A stretch of DNA of 64,000 nt from positions 11,067,001-11,131,000 of the forward strand of contig NC_084495.1 of assembly GCF_030035675.1 (NCBI RefSeq), in the 5' to 3' direction. The notes below the pieces were generated by a model. The model saw nothing but the letters and a program-made list of their open reading frames with translations. It had not been told where the DNA came from and made no database searches. The position numbers were made by a program, and so were the translations under genes. Positions 1 through 8,715 of the stretch are shown piece by piece. Numbering within the stretch: position 1 is the first letter of the stretch; each line of letters begins with the position of its first letter. Origin of the DNA: Rhineura floridana. Taxonomy: Eukaryota; Chordata; Lepidosauria; Squamata; Rhineuridae.

Positions 1-104
1 GTTACTTTTTTTGAACTACAACTCCCGTCAGCCCCAGCCAGCATGGCCACTGGATTGGGCTGATGGGAGTTGTAGTTCAAAAAAAGTAACTTTTCCAAGC
101 TCTG
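1..104. mobile_element. hAT-like palindromic MITE (CAGAGCTTGG family), cut by window edge
   Basis: The first 90 bases form a near-perfect inverted repeat (GTTACTTTTTT...AAAAAAAGTAAC) around a GCCCCAGCCAGCATGGCC core. The right end reads TTTTCCAAGCTCTG. A second copy at 52439-52548 shows both ends and an 8-bp target duplication matching at 7 of 8 bases, which points to the hAT superfamily. The left terminus of this copy lies outside the window. Confidence 0.7.
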
Positions 105-138
105 CCCCAAACATCATCTGTGCAAATGTGGTTCAGAA

Positions 139-367
139 TGGAAAGGAAACTGCTTTCAAGTTGATCCCGACTTATGGCAACCCTATGAATAGAGTTTTCA
201 TGGTAAGCGGTATATTCAGAGAAGGTTTCCCATTGCCTTGCTCTGAGGCTGAGAGGCAGTGACTGGCCCAAGGTCACCCAGTGAGCTTCATGGCTGTGTG
301 GGGATTCGAACCCTGGTCTCCCAGGTCGTAGTCCAACACTCTAACCACTACACCACACTGGCTGCCA
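139..367 (-). mobile_element. Sauria-type SINE with 11-bp TSD
   Basis: Read on the minus strand, it starts with a tRNA-like head (TGTAGTGGTTAGAGTGTTGG, then a B box GGGTTCGAATCC). It ends in the BovB-like tail that includes CATAAGTCGGGATCAACTTG. The direct repeat GTGGTTCAGAA flanks it exactly at 128-138 and 368-378. The family is known from squamates and borrows the 3' end of BovB LINEs. The intact TSD argues for a fairly recent insertion. Confidence 0.88.
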
Positions 368-459
368 GTGGTTCAGAAGAATGCTCTTATCAGTCCTGAG
401 TCCTGCGATCCTTTATGTCCCATAATTAACTAACTTACTTATTCATAAAAATGTGAACA

Positions 460-610
460 TTATTATCACCATTATCATCATCATTTCTCATTTATAAAGT
501 GCCTACAATTTACTACTGTACAGATTTAAAACAACAGAGTCCCTGCCTGAAGGTTTACAATCTAATAGACATGACACAAGAGGCAAAATATATGGGGAGG
601 GAAGAGGAAA
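460..610 (-). repeat. Probable ancient L2-type LINE 3' end
   Basis: The stretch contains the amniote-wide L2-like string around GTCCCTGCCTGAAGG followed by TTTACAATCTAATAG. A similar string lies at 53790-53850. It is AT-rich and strongly diverged, and no open frame is kept. The borders are approximate. Confidence 0.4.
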
Positions 611-733
611 AGAAGCAAACACAAGCACCAGATCTTAAGTTCAAGTGTCCTAATCTATCAAGTGATTGATACCTCCAGCTTGAGGAGGGTGTGAAGCAAG
701 GTGTGGCCTTGGTAGTGAGGGTGGCCTAGGGAA

Positions 734-850
734 AGAGGATGTGGATGTTGGGTAGGGTTGCCAGGTTCATGGCCTGAGACTGATCCTGTATCTTTAGGAG
801 AAGAGAAAGTCAGCCAAGTGCAGGCGTTTTTGCTACACTGTAATGAGAAA
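734..850 (-). mobile_element. hAT-like MITE fragment (TAGGGTTGCCAGGTTC end)
   Basis: It begins TAGGGTTGCCAGGTTCA and continues with a block on cctgagactgatcctg that recurs inverted at 16672-16815. It runs into an (AT)n tract at 850-869. A short related end also lies at 7115-7180. Confidence 0.5.
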
Positions 851-869
851 TATATATATATATATATAT
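850..869. repeat. (TA)10 microsatellite
   Basis: Perfect TA dinucleotide run between the hAT-like fragment and a CR1-like 3' end. Confidence 0.95.
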
Positions 870-871
870 TG

Positions 872-1036
872 TGCTGAAAACCAGTTGCCGGAAGCCTCAG
901 GAGGGGAGAGTGTTCTTGCACTCAGGTCCTGCTTGCAGGCTTCCCCCAGGCACCTGGCTGGCCACTGTGAGAACAGAATGCTGGACTAGATGGGCCACTG
1001 GCCTGATCCAGCAGGCTCTTCTTATGTTCTTATGTT
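872..1036 (+). mobile_element. CR1-like LINE 3' end (TTCTTATG tail)
   Basis: It contains the recurrent 3' module: a TTGCAGGCTTCCC block, GGCCACTGTGAGAACA, GGACTAGATGGGCCACTGG and the tail TTCTTATGTTCTTATG. The octamer repeat at the end is the CR1-type 3' terminus. Only the 3' UTR is present, which is the usual 5'-truncated form. Confidence 0.75.
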
Positions 1037-1199
1037 AATCGGTGTAAGGAATACTGTACTAGACAGACTGATGGCCTGACAAGGTACGAGGCAGCATTCT
1101 ACATTTCCAAGAAGTCTTCCATATGAACTCTAGCCAGTTTATCTTGTCTGTTTGTTTCATAAGAATATTTCTAAAGTGCCAACTGTAGGAATTATTTCA

Positions 1200-1514
1200 T
1201 TAGTTTTATAATTTGTAGGAATGGTTTTGGGTTTTTTTAGAGTTTCTCATTTTGGAGATTGTTTTTAGAATTTATTTTTTATTTTATCTTATCTTTATCT
1301 TTGGGTACTCCTCTTGGATGACCTCAGGCTGTGAAGCAGTTTATACATTTGTAAAATAAACAATAAATAAATGCAAAAATAAAAATACCATGGCGATGTA
1401 CAATGAAATCATTAAAACATCATAAAACACAGAACAAACAATGCTAAATCAAATTAATTCTCTAAAAATGCTTAGCAAAATAAAAATGTTTTCCATAGAC
1501 AAAATACCAGAACT
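1200..1514. repeat. AT-rich LINE-tail-like sequence
   Basis: Low-complexity AT-rich DNA with (AATAAATA)-like runs near 1355-1390 and a motif resembling L2-like LINE ends (gaagcagtttatac). No coding potential was seen. Confidence 0.35.
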
Positions 1515-1524
1515 GGAGGTCCCT

Positions 1525-1822
1525 TTAAAGGTAAAGGTGTCCCCGCACTTGTAATGCAAGTCGTTTCCGACTCTTAGGGTGACGTCTTGCGACGTTTACA
1601 AGGCAAACCGTATATATGGGGTGGGATTGCCAGTTCCTTCCCCGGCCTTTCTTTACCCCTGGGTACTCATTTTACCGACCACGGATGGATGGAAGGCTGA
1701 GTGGACCTCGACCCCTTTTACCGGAGATTTGACTTCCTCCTTCCGTTGGAATCAAACTCCGGCCGTGAGCAGAGCTTCGGCTGCGTTCCGCCGCTTACCA
1801 CTCTGCGCCACGGAGGGTCTTA
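1525..1822 (-). mobile_element. Young tRNA-derived SINE with 10-bp TSD
   Basis: On the minus strand it starts with CCTCCGTGGCGCAGAGTGG (A-box like), has GGAGTTTGATTCC (B-box like), and ends in a TTTACCTTTA tail. GGAGGTCCCT flanks it exactly at 1515-1524 and 1823-1832. CpG pairs (gacgtcttgcgacg, ccgaccacgg) are still plentiful, so methylation decay has been limited. It is unlike the Sauria-type SINEs elsewhere in the window and is the only copy here. Confidence 0.85.
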
Positions 1823-1869
1823 GGAGGTCCCTCTATGATGACCATAAGAACAGTGTTCCAAGTCTTTTT

Positions 1870-2032
1870 TAAAAAAGGTGTTTTGTTTTAACATGTTTGT
1901 AAATATGTTTTGTTTCAATATATATTAAATACTGTTTTTATGATGTTTTAGAGTATTTTTAGCATTTTTGTTTGCTGCCCTGGGCTTCTACTGGGAGGAA
2001 GGGCAGGATAAATTTATATAAATAAATAAGTG
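1870..2032 (+). repeat. L2-like LINE 3' end
   Basis: Contains TTTGCTGCCCTGGGCTTCT, then GGAGGAAGGGCAGGAT and an AAATAAATAAG tail. The same module recurs at 39430-39600 and 8463-8512. Only the 3' UTR is present. Confidence 0.6.
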
Positions 2033-2510
2033 TTGGGACCCCTCCACTAAAAGCCTTGGTAGGAACATTACTCCATTTTTATCTCTTAGCAATGGATTCA
2101 AACATGAGCATGTGATACTAGGAAGCTTCAGGGTATTATATGTAACTGGCCATCCTATGACTCTGGGAATTCACCAACTGCTTCTTGGCAGCACAAAATA
2201 GTTGTTTGGGGCACCATCCCCCCAAAAATTCTCCTCTGCATGCCCCACATGAAATGAATAGAAACTGTACAAGACCCCTGATCTCCTTTTCCCCTCCCTC
2301 CATGTATCAATGTTCCCTTGCAGAGCTGTGCTGTAATTAATCAAGCTCTCTAGGTTTTAGTTAATTGCTGGACCCCAATAAATTGGTTTATACTGGCTTC
2401 AGGCCTGATAATTTCACAGCCTTCTGTGTTCATGCTAAACACTGGGAGGTTAACGGAATGAATCAAAGAAACGGTTGTTATATGACAGGCCCCTTAATAT
2501 TGAAACACAC

Positions 2511-2514
<4 letters not shown>
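2033..2514. other. Intergenic stretch, nothing recognised
   Basis: Single-copy-looking DNA. I see no exon, RNA gene or repeat family here. The short open frames lack coding character. Confidence 0.5.

Positions 2515-2570
<56 letters not shown>
2515..2570 (+). repeat. (AG)28 microsatellite
   Basis: An uninterrupted AG run of 56 bases. Such length and purity suggest it is polymorphic. Confidence 0.97.
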
Positions 2571-2574
<4 letters not shown>

Positions 2575-3950
2575 ACCAACCCTGGCATTAACTGTTCTTT
2601 CCATTATGGCTTTTAATATTTTTATTTATTTTTTATGAAATAGGATTTTGTGTGCTATCTAGTACGTCTTAAGATTTATTCAGCACCTACTTAAGCTTTC
2701 ATGTAGAATCAAGCTGGATTCCCTTTACCTTTGCGTAAAGATCTCTCCTGGCTGCCAGTATGCTGCCACGTCTAAGGTATGGTTATCTTATTTTATTTTA
2801 TTAATTTCAGGATTTAGGGCAGAATCCAGCTCGAATTTACATCCGGCTGAGGGGAGTTGGATGTAGCGGACCCCTGGCTTAGCAAGCAGGGTCCCGGCTC
2901 CACTGGCAGAAACCCCTTGCCCAGGGTCAGGAGCCTGCCGGTTTAGCCAGGGGTCTGCCAGGGAAGCACAGCCCGGTGGAAAGGGTGCTGGCATAAGCTG
3001 GCATAAGGCCCAAAAAAGGGGTGCTCCAGGGACCTATCAGAGGAGGTGCTGGGGGAGGAGATATGCTATATCCAACTCCCATTCGGAGATCTCCTGCGGG
3101 TCCTGATCTGGGCCAAAGTTACACCGAGAAAAAGGTTGGTCTAAGTCTAGAAAATAATTATAATGGAAGTCTATGGAGAGCGCTTATCCACCAGTAGTGG
3201 TATTTGTGAGAGCCACCTTTTTCTTTTGCATTCATGCACGCTGCTCCCAGCTGAGCCAAAGTTCCGCCAGCTTGGGGACTCCCAAATGGCAAATGGATGC
3301 CGCGGAGCTTCCCACCAGCTCCTCCTCTGCTGGCTTTCCCTGCGCTGGAGCTCCATTGGACGTTGCTCTTTATTCAAAGAATACTCGAGTGGCGTATGGA
3401 AATAGAATATAAAACATCATGAAACAGTATTAAAATGTTTTGAAAAACCTACCCAGAGGACCCTTTTGTTACGATGAGAGGGGCTGTTGCTGTGGAAGTG
3501 GAGAAGCACCTGTTAGGTCACCCAGTTATCCTCCTGCAAATTGCAACTGACCCTGGACAGTATCTTTCTTGTGCTTGTTAAGACTCTCACTTCCTAGGAT
3601 ACAAGCGGTATACACTGTTCAGTTTGATTGCCTTGCCTTGGGCTCAAAAAGGGGATTCCTGACCTGCTGGCAGCATTAAGCCCTCCCCTGCCCTCCTGCA
3701 AAAGCAAGGGGTTGGGGGGGAAAAGCTCTCACTTGTTTCCCTCCAGACAATGATGCTCTTTTTAAAAATATCTTCTCACCCTTTTTCTCAGATCATTGCT
3801 CAAGCGTTCTTCCCTTCATCCCTATTCGTTCCATGGGCCACAACAAGCCCAGAGACAGGAAGCATCTGACCACGCATATGATGTGTCTTGAGTCAGGAGC
3901 TTCAAGCCATCTTGAGAGAATGTCAGGGTGACTTTGACACCTCCTTAGCC
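2571..3950. other. Intergenic stretch, mostly unassigned
   Basis: The first part is AT-rich. About 2800-3160 is GC-richer and resembles a decayed repeat (ggagttggatgtagcgg and a later tatccaactcccattc), but I cannot assign it to a family. Short overlapping frames on both strands at 3163-3412 have no recognisable domain. Confidence 0.4.
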
Positions 3951-4097
3951 CATGGATGGGGAACCTGCGGCCCTCCTGATGTTGCTGGGTTCCCATTCAG
4001 CCCCAGCCAGCGTGCATGGCCAGTGCGGTGAGGCATGATGGGAGTTGGACTTCAATAACACCCAGAGGGCCACAGGCTCCCCAGCCTTGCTCCATCT
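3951..4097. mobile_element. hAT-like MITE (AACATCTGG family)
   Basis: Imperfect palindrome with ends GGGGAACCTGCGGCCCTC and GAGGGCCACAGGCTCCCC around a GCCCCAGCCAGCGTGCATGGCC core. Copies of the same family lie at 22592-22728, 24207-24337, 37424-37520, 37861-37987 and 41041-41179. Confidence 0.7.
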
Positions 4098-4149
4098 AAC
4101 CCAGTCAGCAGAATGGATGAAGAGAATGGGAAGAAGCAACAAGGAACCC

Positions 4150-4897
4150 AGAAAAAGCTGCAATTATTTAAAAAAAGCAGATAAGAGAGAAATCACCTCA
4201 TTTGAAATGTGGTGTTGGAGGAGAGCTTTGCGCATACCATGGGCTGCAAGAAGACTAAAGTAATGACAACAGAAGATTTATGTAACTTTAAAGTTGACAA
4301 GGAGGACATTGAACTTGGCAAGGATTATCAATACCTTGGCACAGTCCTTAACCAAAATGGAGACAATAGTCAAGAAATCAGAAGAAGGCTAGGACTGGGG
4401 AGGGCATCTGTGAGAGAACTAGAAAAGGTCCTTAAATGCAAAGATGTTCACTGAACACCAAAGTCAGGATCATTCAGACCATGGTATTCCCGGTCTCTAT
4501 GTAAGGATGTGAAAGTTGGACAGTGAAAAAAGCGGATAAGAGAAACATCAGCTCATTTGAAATATGGTGTTGGAGGAGACCTTTGCGCATACCATGGACT
4601 GTGAAAAAGACAAATTAAACCAGAACTATCACTAGAAGCTAAAAGGATGAAACTGAGGTTATCACACTTTGGACACATAATGAGAAGACATGATTCGCTA
4701 GAAAAGACCATAATGCTGGGAAAAACAGAAGGGAGCAGAAAAAGAGGAAGGCCAAACAAGAGATGGATTGGTTCCCTAAAGGAAGCCGCAGACCTGAACT
4801 TATCTGAACAGCGTGGTTTACAACAAATGCTATTGGAGGTTGCTGATTGATAGGGTCACCAGAAGTCGAAATCAACTTGAAGCCACATAACACACTC
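4150..4897 (+). mobile_element. BovB (RTE) LINE 3' portion, rearranged
   Basis: Translated pieces match the C-terminal part of BovB ORF2: MWCWRRALRIPWAARR, then KDYQYLGTVLNQNGD, RRRLGLGRASVRELEKVLK, and finally LRLSHFGHIMRRHDSLEK with GKTEGSRKRGRPNKRW. The end reads TAGGGTCACCAGAAGTCGAAATC, the same tail carried by the Sauria-type SINEs. The CWRR block occurs twice, at about 4170-4256 and 4530-4615. The first copy is out of order, so two BovB copies have probably recombined. Stops and frame changes show that it is dead. Confidence 0.85.
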
Positions 4898-5262
4898 ATA
4901 ACTGACTGGGAGATTTTAATTTTATTTGTTATTTATTTATTACATTGTTTATCTGGCAGAGGCTGGCAGCTCCAATGCCAGTGGGGCAATAATCCACTCC
5001 AGGTTTTAGTCTAAACTTTCAAGGAGCTGCCCTTGGAGGCTTATAGAGTTCAGAAGAGTAAAGGCTACTGGCAGGCACATATCCAAATATGAGAACAGGG
5101 AGATTTTTCAACTTTTGCACTATAATAATATAATACTATCAATATAACAAGCTGAACAAATAAATCAATGGCACATTTACAATAAATGTATAATGCATTA
5201 TACTGTTTTCCGATAAATATAGTAAGTTCAGTTTTGTTAACAACATTGGATGTCGATAATAC
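4898..5262. other. Intergenic, LINE-tail-like AT-rich stretch
   Basis: Begins with TTATTTGTTATTTATTTATTA, an L2-like tail on the minus strand, then TATCTGGCAGAGGCTGGCAG. No gene signal was seen. Confidence 0.35.
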
Positions 5263-5265
5263 ATT

Positions 5266-5547
5266 GGGGGAAGGTCTGTATCTCAGTGGAGGAGCATCAG
5301 CCTTGCATGCAGAAGGCCCCAGTTCAATCCCCCGCATCTCCAGGTAGGGATGGAGATATCCTGCCTCTGAAGCCCTGGAGAACTGCTGCCAGGCAGTGTG
5401 AACTCTGTGTAAACAATACTGAGCTAGATGGACCAATGGTTTCAGACAGGGTACATTCCCAGCCCTGTCTGGAGATGCTGGGATTGAACTCGGATCCTTC
5501 TGCGTGCAGACCAGATGCTTTATAATTGAGCTGTGGTACTTCCCCAA
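5266..5547. mobile_element. Two tRNA SINEs (type B) in head-out inverted arrangement
   Basis: At 5270-5440 a + strand SINE has an A-box-like CTCAGTGGAGGAGCATC, TTGCATGCAGAAGG and B-box-like AGTTCAATCCC, running to TACTGAGCTAGATGGACCAA. From about 5440 the minus-strand equivalent follows, ending in the complement of another head (GGATCCTTCTGCGTGCAGA, AATTGAGCTGTGG). The two heads therefore point outward and share a middle. A 160-aa minus-strand open frame across here is chance. Confidence 0.7.
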
Positions 5548-5814
5548 GATGTCTTACATTATATTTCAGGCTATAAAACAAGCATTGTTATAAAAATAAT
5601 GTACAAAATATGACCAAAATGCTTATTTTCCTTTTACGTCTGGCTGTTGAATTAACATCTCATTTATAACTCAGAGCACAAAATAAGAATTTAGGGATAG
5701 CATATTTGTGGCCTAAAAAGCTAAACTGTACTGCCACCTATGAACAAATGACACAACTTCAGCAAAAACTAGTTTACTTCTGAAATGAAGCTTCAAAAAC
5801 CTAAATAATAAAGT

Positions 5815-5935
5815 CTTCCCCAAACTATTCCTAACAGCTCAGCCCTGTGCATGTGTACTCAGAAGTAAGTTCCATTGCGTTCAATCAGGCTTAATTCCAA
5901 GAAAGTGGATTTAGGATTGCAGCCTGAAATTTGTA
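5815..5935. mobile_element. Palindromic MITE, GGCTGCAATCC family (Harbinger-like)
   Basis: Contains ACTCAGAAGTAAGTTCCATTG and the terminal GGATTGCAGCC. Further copies lie at about 10405-10555, 10798-10935, 58439-58551 and 62083-62160. The 58439 copy has a TTA duplication. Confidence 0.55.
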
Positions 5936-6224
5936 TTATTATACTCAGCAGAGGAGCTTCCTACTCTCCTAACATTTAATGAATGTAAACAATTTCAGAG
6001 TCACTGTAGATGGTTCACAACAAGTGTCCTTTTCCTCCATTTTTGTTGGTAATTTTTTTCTTTGTATAAGCCTTCTGAGCCTTTAAAAGCAGCATGGCAA
6101 GTGGCAATCCCAACCTGGGCAGCTCCTTTCTTGCATAGGGATGCCGGGACATGCAGAACTTCATCTGCTGAACGGTGTTGCAGTTAGGCTATTTTAGACT
6201 CTGGATTTAATGGTCTTGCGAAAG

Positions 6225-6625
6225 AGGGAGGACTCAAACTCAGGGGTCATCCAACGAAGCTGGAGGTTGGAACACTCAGGACAGAAAGAAAGCACTTCAC
6301 ACAGTGCATAGTTGAACTGTGGAATTCACTCCCACAAGATGCAGTGATGGCCCCAACTTGAATGCCTTCAAAAGAAGATTCGCCAAATTCATGGAAGATA
6401 AGGCTATCAAATGGCTATGCAATAGCTATGATCTTCCTCCACTGTCAGAGGCATTATATCCCTGAGTACCAGTTGCAAGGGAGCACAAGTGAGGATGGTG
6501 TGATGCACTCAAGTCCTGCTTCCAGGCCTGCCTTGGCCATCTGGTTGGTCACTTTGAGAAATAGGATACTGAACTAGATGGGCCACTGGCCTGCTGCAGC
6601 AGAGTTCTTACGTTCTTAAATGTGG
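6225..6625 (+). mobile_element. CR1-like LINE 3' portion (TTCTTATG group)
   Basis: The last coding part (ggaggttggaacactcagg, gtggaattcactccc) is followed by the 3' UTR with GAACTAGATGGGCCACTGG and the tail GTTCTTACGTTCTTA. The same sequence order occurs at 31585-31985 and inverted at 28793-29220. Confidence 0.75.
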
Positions 6626-6737
6626 TAAGCGAGCCCTGCTACAGTTTGGAACCCTCCAGTTTGTTCCACTGACCAGGCCCCTGAATGCTGGCCTCAGATT
6701 CCTGCCCTGACAGCACCACTGATGCTAAACATCAGAG

Positions 6738-7290
6738 AGCCAGTGGAGCATTGCAGTTAGAGCATTGGACAGTGACCTGGGAGACCAGGGTTCAAATCCC
6801 CCCTCAGCCATGAAGTTCACTGGGTGACTTTGGGCCAGTCATGTGTCTCAGCCTAACCTACCTCACAGGGTTCATAGCATAGCATAGTAGAATTAGAAGG
6901 GGCCTATAATGCCATCGGGTTCAACCCCCTGCTCAGTGCAGGAATCCAACTTAAAGCATGCTTGACAGGTGGCTGTCCAACTGTCTCTTGAATGCCTCCA
7001 GTGCTGGAGAGCCCACCACTTCCCTGGGCCATTGGTTCTATTGTCGTACCGCTCTAACATTGTGCCTGATCAGTCGAAATCTGGCTTCCTGTAATTGAGC
7101 CCATTCTTCTGTGTAGGGTTGCCAGGTCAGAAGCATCCCAAATCCTGAGATTTCAGGGGCGGGCCCTAGTGATGTCTGTTGTGAGGATAAATTGGGGGGG
7201 GGGAGGAGAACTGTGTTTGTAAGCCACCTTGAGCTCCTGGGAGGAAAGGTGGGATGTAAATGTAACAATAATACACACCTCTCTGCTGCC
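6738..7290 (+). mobile_element. CORE/MIR-like SINE interrupted by a CR1 3' end
   Basis: The left half (6738-6871) has a tRNA-like head, GACCAGGGTTCAAATCCC and GGCCAGTCATGTGTCTCAG, and ends CCTACCTCACAGGGTT. The right half resumes at about 7178 with TGTTGTGAGGATAAATTGGG and ends CCACCTTGAGCTCC...GGTGGGATGTAAATG. MIR/CORE SINEs normally read CCTCACAGGGTTGTTGTGAGGA without a break. About 300 bases, mostly CR1, now lie inside. Confidence 0.75.
6874..7110 (-). mobile_element. CR1 LINE 3' end inside a SINE
   Basis: On the minus strand it ends in TTCTACTATGCTATGCTATG after CCATCTAATTC-like 3' UTR (AGTGCAGGAATCCAACTTAAAGC inverted context). It covers the last coding codons (cagtcgaaatctggcttcc) and the 3' UTR. 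It splits the CORE/MIR-like SINE, so it is the younger of the two. Confidence 0.8.
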
Positions 7291-7695
7291 AGACTTTTCA
7301 AAACACAGGACCCCTTCCAAAAGAGAGGAGGAGAAGATGACAGCCCCACCACTGAGCTTTTCCATTATTTCCCATCTAATGTAGATTGTGATCCACATCC
7401 CCACTGAAAAAATGTGACTCCTGGATCCTGTACAGAGCCTGGCACAAGACTTCCGCTCATTCAGATTGCAGCTGGAGAGACCACAGCAGCCAGACCGGGG
7501 TGTGGAGAGAATGAGGTTGAAGTATCTTTTAATTGGGGAAGGGTCTATCTATCTCCTTCCCTTCTTTTTCTTTGCAGCCCTTAGGTTTCCTTAGCCTAAT
7601 TTTCCTGGCAACAGTGGAGTACGCTTGCAGTTCACAGTGCACGAAAATGATGGCCACCACCAGCACATCGCAGACAGTGCCAGAGAGAGAAGGCT

Positions 7696-7770
7696 GATCC
7701 ACACTCCATACATTTAATGCACATTTAAAGCACATGGCTTCCCCCAAAGAATCCTGGGGACTGTAGTTTA
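7696..7770. mobile_element. Palindromic MITE arm, interrupted at 7771
   Basis: Starts ACACTCCATACATTTAATG and reads CATGGCTTCCCCCAAAGAATC to CTGTAGTTTA. A CR1-like LINE follows immediately. The family resumes at about 8601 (TTCCCCCAAACAATCCTGG to 8712), either as the other part of this copy or as a second one. Confidence 0.6.
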
Positions 7771-8110
7771 CATAAGAAGAGCCTGCTGGATCCTGCCCAT
7801 GGCCTATCTAGTCCAGCATCCTGTTCTCACAGTGGCCAACCCGATGCCTCTGGGAAACCCACAAGTGCAAGAGCACTAGCCCCTGCTGCAGTTTGCAGCA
7901 AGTGGTGCTGAGAAGCATACTGCCTCTGACAGTGAAGGTAGAGCATAGCCAATGGCAGTAAAACGTAGCCATTGTGGCTGGTAGCCACTTACAACCATGG
8001 ATTTGTCTCATCCTCTTTTAAAGTTGGTGGCCATCACTGCCTCTTGTGGGAGCGAATTCCAGAGTTTAATCCTGTGCTGTGTGAAGTATTTTCTTTTGTC
8101 TACCCTGAAA

Positions 8111-8337
8111 AATGGAAATGGACTGCCTTCAAGTCGATCCCGACTTATGGTGACCCTTTGAATAGGGTTTTCATGGTAAGCGGTATTCAGAGGGGGTTTA
8201 CCATTGCCTCCCTCTGAGGCTGAAAGGCAATGACTGGCTCAAGGTCACCCAGTCAGCTTCATGGCTGTGTGGGGATTCGAACCGTGGTCTCCCAGGTCGT
8301 AGTCCAACACTCTAACCGCTACGCCACAATGGCTCTC
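8111..8337 (-). mobile_element. Sauria-type SINE with a fold-back 5' junction
   Basis: It has the tRNA-like head, B box GGTTCGAATCC (read on the minus strand) and BovB-like tail. The target string TTTTGTCTACCCT occurs on its left (8094-8106) and again at about 8359-8371. The 8338-8358 interval between the SINE head and the right target copy contains AACTTTGGAAGG, an inverted copy of sequence just downstream (see the hairpin entry). Confidence 0.85.
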
Positions 8338-8344
8338 TTTGTCT

Positions 8345-8386
8345 AACTTTGGAAGGTTTTTTGTCTACCCTAAACCTTCCAAAGTT
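8345..8386. repeat. Perfect 15-bp inverted repeat (hairpin)
   Basis: AACTTTGGAAGGTTT (8345-8359) pairs perfectly with AAACCTTCCAAAGTT (8372-8386) across a 12-base loop. A related LINE copy near 29140-29180 has only the right arm, so the left arm looks like an inverted copy made during the SINE insertion. Confidence 0.85.
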
Positions 8387-8600
8387 CAGCTTCACTGCAT
8401 GTCCATGAGTTCCAGTGTTATGAGAGAGGGAGAAAAACATTTCTCTATCCACTTTCTCCATGCTCCTAGGAGGAAGGGCAGGATATAAATTTAATAAATA
8501 AATAATAAATAAAATAATCTGATACACTTCTGTCTTGTCACCTCTTCTGTGCCTTTTCTAAAACAGCTTCAAATGCTGCAACCTTTCCTCATAAGGGAAT

Positions 8601-8715
8601 TCCCCCAAACAATCCTGGGAACTGTAGTTTGTTAAAGGTTCTGGGAAGAGGGATAAACTATGGTTCCCAGGATTCTTTGGGGAATGTCATGTGCTTTAAA
8701 TGTGTGTTATGGCAT
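8601..8715. mobile_element. Palindromic MITE (CATTTAAAGCACAT family)
   Basis: The arms TTCCCCCAAACAATCCTGG and CCAGGATTCTTTGGGGAA flank a short centre. The right end reads CATGTGCTTTAAATGTGTG. It is one of many palindromic copies in the window. Confidence 0.65.

Larger units (their letters stand above)
7771..8600 (-). mobile_element. CR1-like LINE 3' portion, itself interrupted by a SINE
   Basis: On the minus strand, the 3' terminus is at 7771 (complement of CATAAGAAGAGCCTGCTGG). Inward it passes through the 3' UTR into the last coding codons (tccagtgttatgagagagg). A Sauria-type SINE at 8111-8337 separates the two parts. A short AT-rich LINE tail (8463-8512) also lies within it. Confidence 0.75.

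Noticed and set aside
5065-5547. 160-codon minus-strand open frame
   Set aside because: It runs through two SINE copies and AT-rich DNA; no domain and no splice context.
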